Source: Dehalococcoidia bacterium
Lineage (GTDB): Bacteria > Chloroflexota > Dehalococcoidia > UBA3495
Reading direction: 5' to 3'
DNA length: 64,000 nucleotides
Assembly (NCBI GenBank): GCA_030753265.1
Contig: JASMCQ010000058.1
Coordinates: 1 to 64,000, forward strand
This document shows, piece by piece, positions 61,320-64,000 of the stretch (its first letter is position 1; every line of letters starts with the position of its first letter). The position numbers were made by a program, and so were the translations under genes. The notes below the pieces were generated by a model, which saw nothing but the letters and a program-made list of their open reading frames with translations, did no database searches and was not told the DNA's origin.

Positions 61320-62219
61320 GTGAAAGTGACCCTCAGCTCTCCCCGGGGGTTCTGCGCCGGGGTGGTGCGGTCGATCGATGTCGTGGAGATTTGCCTCCGC
61401 AAGTACGGCCCGCCCGTCTACGTCAAACACCAGATCGTCCACAACCCCTATGTGGTCGCCGATCTGGAGCGGAAAGGGGCGATTACCGTCGAGACCGTCG
61501 ATGAGATACCTCGCGGCTCCCGGGTAGTGTTCTCCGCCCACGGCTCCCCGCCCGAAGACTTCGAAAAGGCCAAAGAGCGCGGCTTGCGGGTAATCGACGC
61601 CGTGTGCCCTCTGGTGACCCGGGTCCACAACGAGGCCAAGAAGTACCACCAGGAAGGAAGGAAGGTCCTGCTGGTGGGGCACCGGGGCCATCAGGAAGTG
61701 CGGGGGACCATGGGCCAGGTGGAGATGACCCTGATCAATGATGAATCGGAAAGCCAGCCCCCGGATTGGCCTCCGGAAGAACGGGTGGCCGTGTTGACCC
61801 AGACCACGCTCTCGGTCCGGGACACGGCCCAGGCCATCGATGCAATCCGGAACCGGTTTCATGACGCCGTGGTCCGCAGCGACATTTGCTACGCCACCAC
61901 CAACCGGCAGATGGCGGTGACCAGGATGGCGGAACTGGTGGAGGTTGTCCTGGTTATCGGCGCCGAGAACAGCTCCAACTGCAACCGTCTCCGGGAGGTC
62001 GCCGAAGCCCAGGGCGTCCCGTCATACCTGATCATGGGGCCGGAGGAGTTGGACCCGGCCTGGCTGGAAGGAAAGGAAAACGTGGGCATTACCTCGGGAG
62101 CCTCAACCCCCGAGGTGCTGGTGGAGAGCGTTATCCGGGCGCTGGCGCCGGAGGTGGTAATCCAGCTCGATGGTGTCGACGAAGATGTCGCCTTCACCCT
62201 GCCGAAGGAGCTGCGCTAG
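61320..62219 (+). CDS. ispH: 4-hydroxy-3-methylbut-2-enyl diphosphate reductase
   Basis: This 299-residue protein has the three cluster cysteines of IspH: C12 in PRGFCAGVVRSID, the one in VIDAVCPLVTRVH and the one in SDICYATTNRQ. The HxG motif SAHGSPP and the SSNCNRLREVA segment are also conserved. It performs the last step of the MEP pathway, giving IPP and DMAPP. The start is GTG at 61320, with AGGAG upstream. It lies between the threonine-synthase-like and flippase-like genes on the same strand. Confidence 0.95.
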   Translation: MKVTLSSPRGFCAGVVRSIDVVEICLRKYGPPVYVKHQIVHNPYVVADLERKGAITVETVDEIPRGSRVVFSAHGSPPEDFEKAKERGLRVIDAVCPLVTRVHNEAKKYHQEGRKVLLVGHRGHQEVRGTMGQVEMTLINDESESQPPDWPPEERVAVLTQTTLSVRDTAQAIDAIRNRFHDAVVRSDICYATTNRQMAVTRMAELVEVVLVIGAENSSNCNRLREVAEAQGVPSYLIMGPEELDPAWLEGKENVGITSGASTPEVLVESVIRALAPEVVIQLDGVDEDVAFTLPKELR

Positions 62220-62259
62220 AAATGGCCCAGTCCTGCCCGGCGGGCTCAACCGAGGATTA

Positions 62260-63306
62260 ATGGCCCCCTCCGGCGGCAACCCTGGAGAATCGACCAATCT
62301 AAAGCGACGGTTTTTTTCCTTCCCCACCCTGATCTCCCTGGCGCTGGCCGGGGCCTTCCTGGTTTTCGTCGCCACCCGCTTCGACGTCGACGTGGGGGCA
62401 ACCTGGGAGCAGGTTAGAGGGGGCAATCCCTGGTACCTGGCCCTGGCCTTTCTGGTTCACTACTCGACCTTCATTTTACGAGGAGCCCGGTGGCGGCTCC
62501 TTCTCCGCAACACTCAGGGCGACGACGCGCTGGTTCCCGGCGTGCTCTACTGCAGCCAACTGTTGCTGCTTGGCTGGTTCGCCAATGCGGTGGGGTGGTT
62601 ACGCCTGGGCGACGCCTACCGCGCCTATTTGTACCGAGACGAGCAAGGCGCATCTTTTCCCCGCACCATCGGCACCATCCTGGCGGAACGGACGCTGGAC
62701 GCCATCCTGGTTGTTCTGATGCTGGCGGCGGCGGTGCCCTTTCTGGTCAGTGACACCGGACGGGCCGCCTGGGCAGTGCTGGGGCTGGCCGTCGTCCTGG
62801 TATTCCTGCTGGCCTTTGTGTTGGCGGCGATGACCTGGGCCAGGGAGTGGACCCTGAGAAAGCTGCCGGACCGGCTGTCCGAGCATTACCGCCGTTTCCA
62901 GGAAGGCACCATGGGCAGCTTCCGCCGGGTCCTGCCGGCCACCGTCCTGGGCCTGCTGGGCTGGCTGGCCGAGGTGGGGCGATTGTACCTGGTGGTCCAG
63001 GCCCTGGATCTGGACCTGGGGTTGGCCGTGATCGTTTTCCTGACCCTGGCCAACTCCCTGCTGACCCTGTTCCCAACCCCTGGAGGACTCGGGGCGGTGG
63101 AATCGGGGGTCTCCGGTCTGGCCGTGCGTCTGTCCAGCCTGGCGAGCAGCGCCGCCGTGGCGATGGTGCTGGTGGACCGAGCCATCAGCTACGCCAGCAT
63201 CATCGCCCTGGGCGCGCTGGTGTTCGTGCTACGCCAGGCCTTCCGCCGCCGGAGTTCCGGGACCGGCCGTCCCCTAGTCCAACCTGGCAGTGTCGAAGAC
63301 CGATAG
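62260..63306 (+). CDS. Flippase-like/lysylphosphatidylglycerol synthase TM-region protein
   Basis: This 348-residue integral membrane protein fits PF03706 (the MprF-like transmembrane part). Visible signatures are ALAFLVHYSTFILRGARWRLLL, LGWFANAVGWLRLGDAYRAYL and LTLFPTPGGLGAVESGVSGL, the last of which is strongly conserved in the family. Family members move or modify lipids or polyprenyl-linked sugars. The position after ispH hints at polyprenyl chemistry. It lacks the soluble synthase domain. The start at 62260 follows GAGG; the frame is open to 62170 within the ispH end. Confidence 0.85.
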   Translation: MAPSGGNPGESTNLKRRFFSFPTLISLALAGAFLVFVATRFDVDVGATWEQVRGGNPWYLALAFLVHYSTFILRGARWRLLLRNTQGDDALVPGVLYCSQLLLLGWFANAVGWLRLGDAYRAYLYRDEQGASFPRTIGTILAERTLDAILVVLMLAAAVPFLVSDTGRAAWAVLGLAVVLVFLLAFVLAAMTWAREWTLRKLPDRLSEHYRRFQEGTMGSFRRVLPATVLGLLGWLAEVGRLYLVVQALDLDLGLAVIVFLTLANSLLTLFPTPGGLGAVESGVSGLAVRLSSLASSAAVAMVLVDRAISYASIIALGALVFVLRQAFRRRSSGTGRPLVQPGSVEDR

Positions 63307-63312
63307 CCGCCC

Positions 63313-63684
63313 ATGCTGTACACCGCCAGCTATTACGCTCCCGATGACTGGGAGGGCCGCCTCTACCGGGTGTCTCGGAGGCATCCCCGCGGCAAGCGGG
63401 TCCAGTGGGAAACGCTCCCATTCCTGTACCCCCGGCAGGAGTTGCTTCTGGCCTACCGGAGCGGAGAGATCGATTTTGCCGCTTTTTCCCGCGAGTTCCG
63501 CCGGGGATTGGACACGGACTACCACGACCTGGACAAATTCCGGGAATGGGTCGACGAGTCGCCCGGATTAGGGAAGTTTACGCTGTTGTGCTTCGAGCCG
63601 GCGGGCCAGCCGTGTCACCGCGTGGCGGCGGCCCGGTGGCTGTTGGAGCGGGCGCCGTCCCTCCGCCGCGGCGAGCTGCGTTAG
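63313..63684 (+). CDS. DUF488-like protein
   Basis: This 123-residue protein has the compact DUF488-like pattern: LYTASYYAPDDWEGRLYRVS near the start, then SGEIDFAAFSREFRRGL and GKFTLLCFEPAGQPCHRVAA, the last of which is the conserved CxE...CHR motif. The function of the family is unknown. The gene starts seven bases after the flippase-like stop, so the two are probably co-transcribed. Confidence 0.75.
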   Translation: MLYTASYYAPDDWEGRLYRVSRRHPRGKRVQWETLPFLYPRQELLLAYRSGEIDFAAFSREFRRGLDTDYHDLDKFREWVDESPGLGKFTLLCFEPAGQPCHRVAAARWLLERAPSLRRGELR

Positions 63685-63699
63685 GCGAAGCGGAGCGGC

Positions 63700-64000
63700 C
63701 TACCACTCAGAGCGGGGCGGGCGCTCCATCAGCTCGGTGGCGGCTTCTTGGGGTGACAACCCTTCGAAGAGGATTCGGTTGATGGCCAGGGCAATGGGCA
63801 TCTCCACGCCCAAATGGCTGGCCATGGCCAGCGCCGCGCCGGTGGAATTGACCCCTTCGGCCACGTTGTCCATGGCCCGTTGAATCTCCGGCCAGGTCTT
63901 GCCCCGGGCCAGCTGGTCCCCCACGTGGCGGTTGCGGCTCAGCGGGCTGGAGCAGGTGGCGATCAGGTCGCCAAGCCCGGCCAGTCCGGCGAGGGTGAGG
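63700..64000 (-). CDS. gpsA: NAD(P)-dependent glycerol-3-phosphate dehydrogenase, C-terminal part
   Basis: The visible 100 codons end a gene that begins beyond the window. They have the GpsA signature [20 protein letters not shown], then [32 protein letters not shown] and the [18 protein letters not shown] segment. The enzyme reduces dihydroxyacetone phosphate to sn-glycerol 3-phosphate for phospholipid synthesis. The gene converges on the DUF488-like gene, with 15 bp between stop codons. Confidence 0.93.
   Translation of the reverse strand, partial: LTLAGLAGLGDLIATCSSPLSRNRHVGDQLARGKTWPEIQRAMDNVAEGVNSTGAALAMASHLGVEMPIALAINRILFEGLSPQEAATELMERPPRSEW

Overview
The window is GC-rich bacterial chromosome, densely packed with short operons on both strands. 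The gene mix is several CoA-thioester enzymes (three enoyl-CoA hydratase-like proteins, two CaiB/BaiF CoA-transferases, a thiolase-like/DUF35 pair, MmgE/PrpD, HMG-CoA-lyase-like and HpcH aldolase-like proteins), an F420-dependent NADP reductase, the MEP-pathway enzyme IspH, SelB, and a cytoplasmic reductive-dehalogenase-like protein. This combination suggests Chloroflexota, most likely a Dehalococcoidia/SAR202-type lineage. That is an inference from gene content, because no rRNA or tRNA gene is visible.

Layout. 0-7.2 kb: a frame-broken beta-propeller lipoprotein, a GNAT, and a minus-strand set with enoyl-CoA hydratase, a URO-D-like methyltransferase, a DinB-like protein and an HMGL-like lyase. 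7.4-8.8 kb: an arsenic cassette (Cys-rich PadR regulator plus ArsM) with a near-consensus promoter and an operator-like palindrome. 8.9-17.7 kb: PIG-L deacetylase, a four-rhodanese protein, MFS transporter, cyclase, Ham1-like pyrophosphatase and an O-methyltransferase remnant. 17.9-25.5 kb: tandem duplicated MFS transporters, a CoA-transferase, tandem PAP2-like phosphatases (one frameshifted) and a radical SAM/SPASM protein. 26.3-34.9 kb: PhoU, SplB-like radical SAM, MoxR/Mg-chelatase-like ATPase, DUF1232, HemW, DUF433, SelB and NurA. 35.0-38.1 kb: a less GC-rich island with cysK-cysE and a single-domain response regulator. 38.5-51.4 kb: fatty/organic acid enzymes, an old-yellow-enzyme-like flavoprotein, an RdhA-like protein, a zincin and a DAO oxidoreductase. 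51.7-64 kb: NpdG, thiolase/DUF35, inositol-phosphatase-like protein, amidohydrolase, Prs, a threonine-synthase-like enzyme, IspH, a flippase-like membrane protein and the C-terminal end of GpsA.

The most striking element is upstream of cysK-cysE. A consensus-like promoter is followed by a 32-codon leader ORF with 11 Cys codons, then a segment that can form mutually exclusive antiterminator and terminator hairpins. This has the architecture of a ribosome-mediated cysteine attenuator controlling cysteine biosynthesis.

Intergenic regions are rich in small dispersed palindromic repeats of at least seven families, which accounts for most of the gene-less stretches. Three genes look decayed or phase-shifted: the lipoprotein (28-bp tandem repeat), one PAP2 copy (single base lost in a homopolymer), and the O-methyltransferase (5' end missing).
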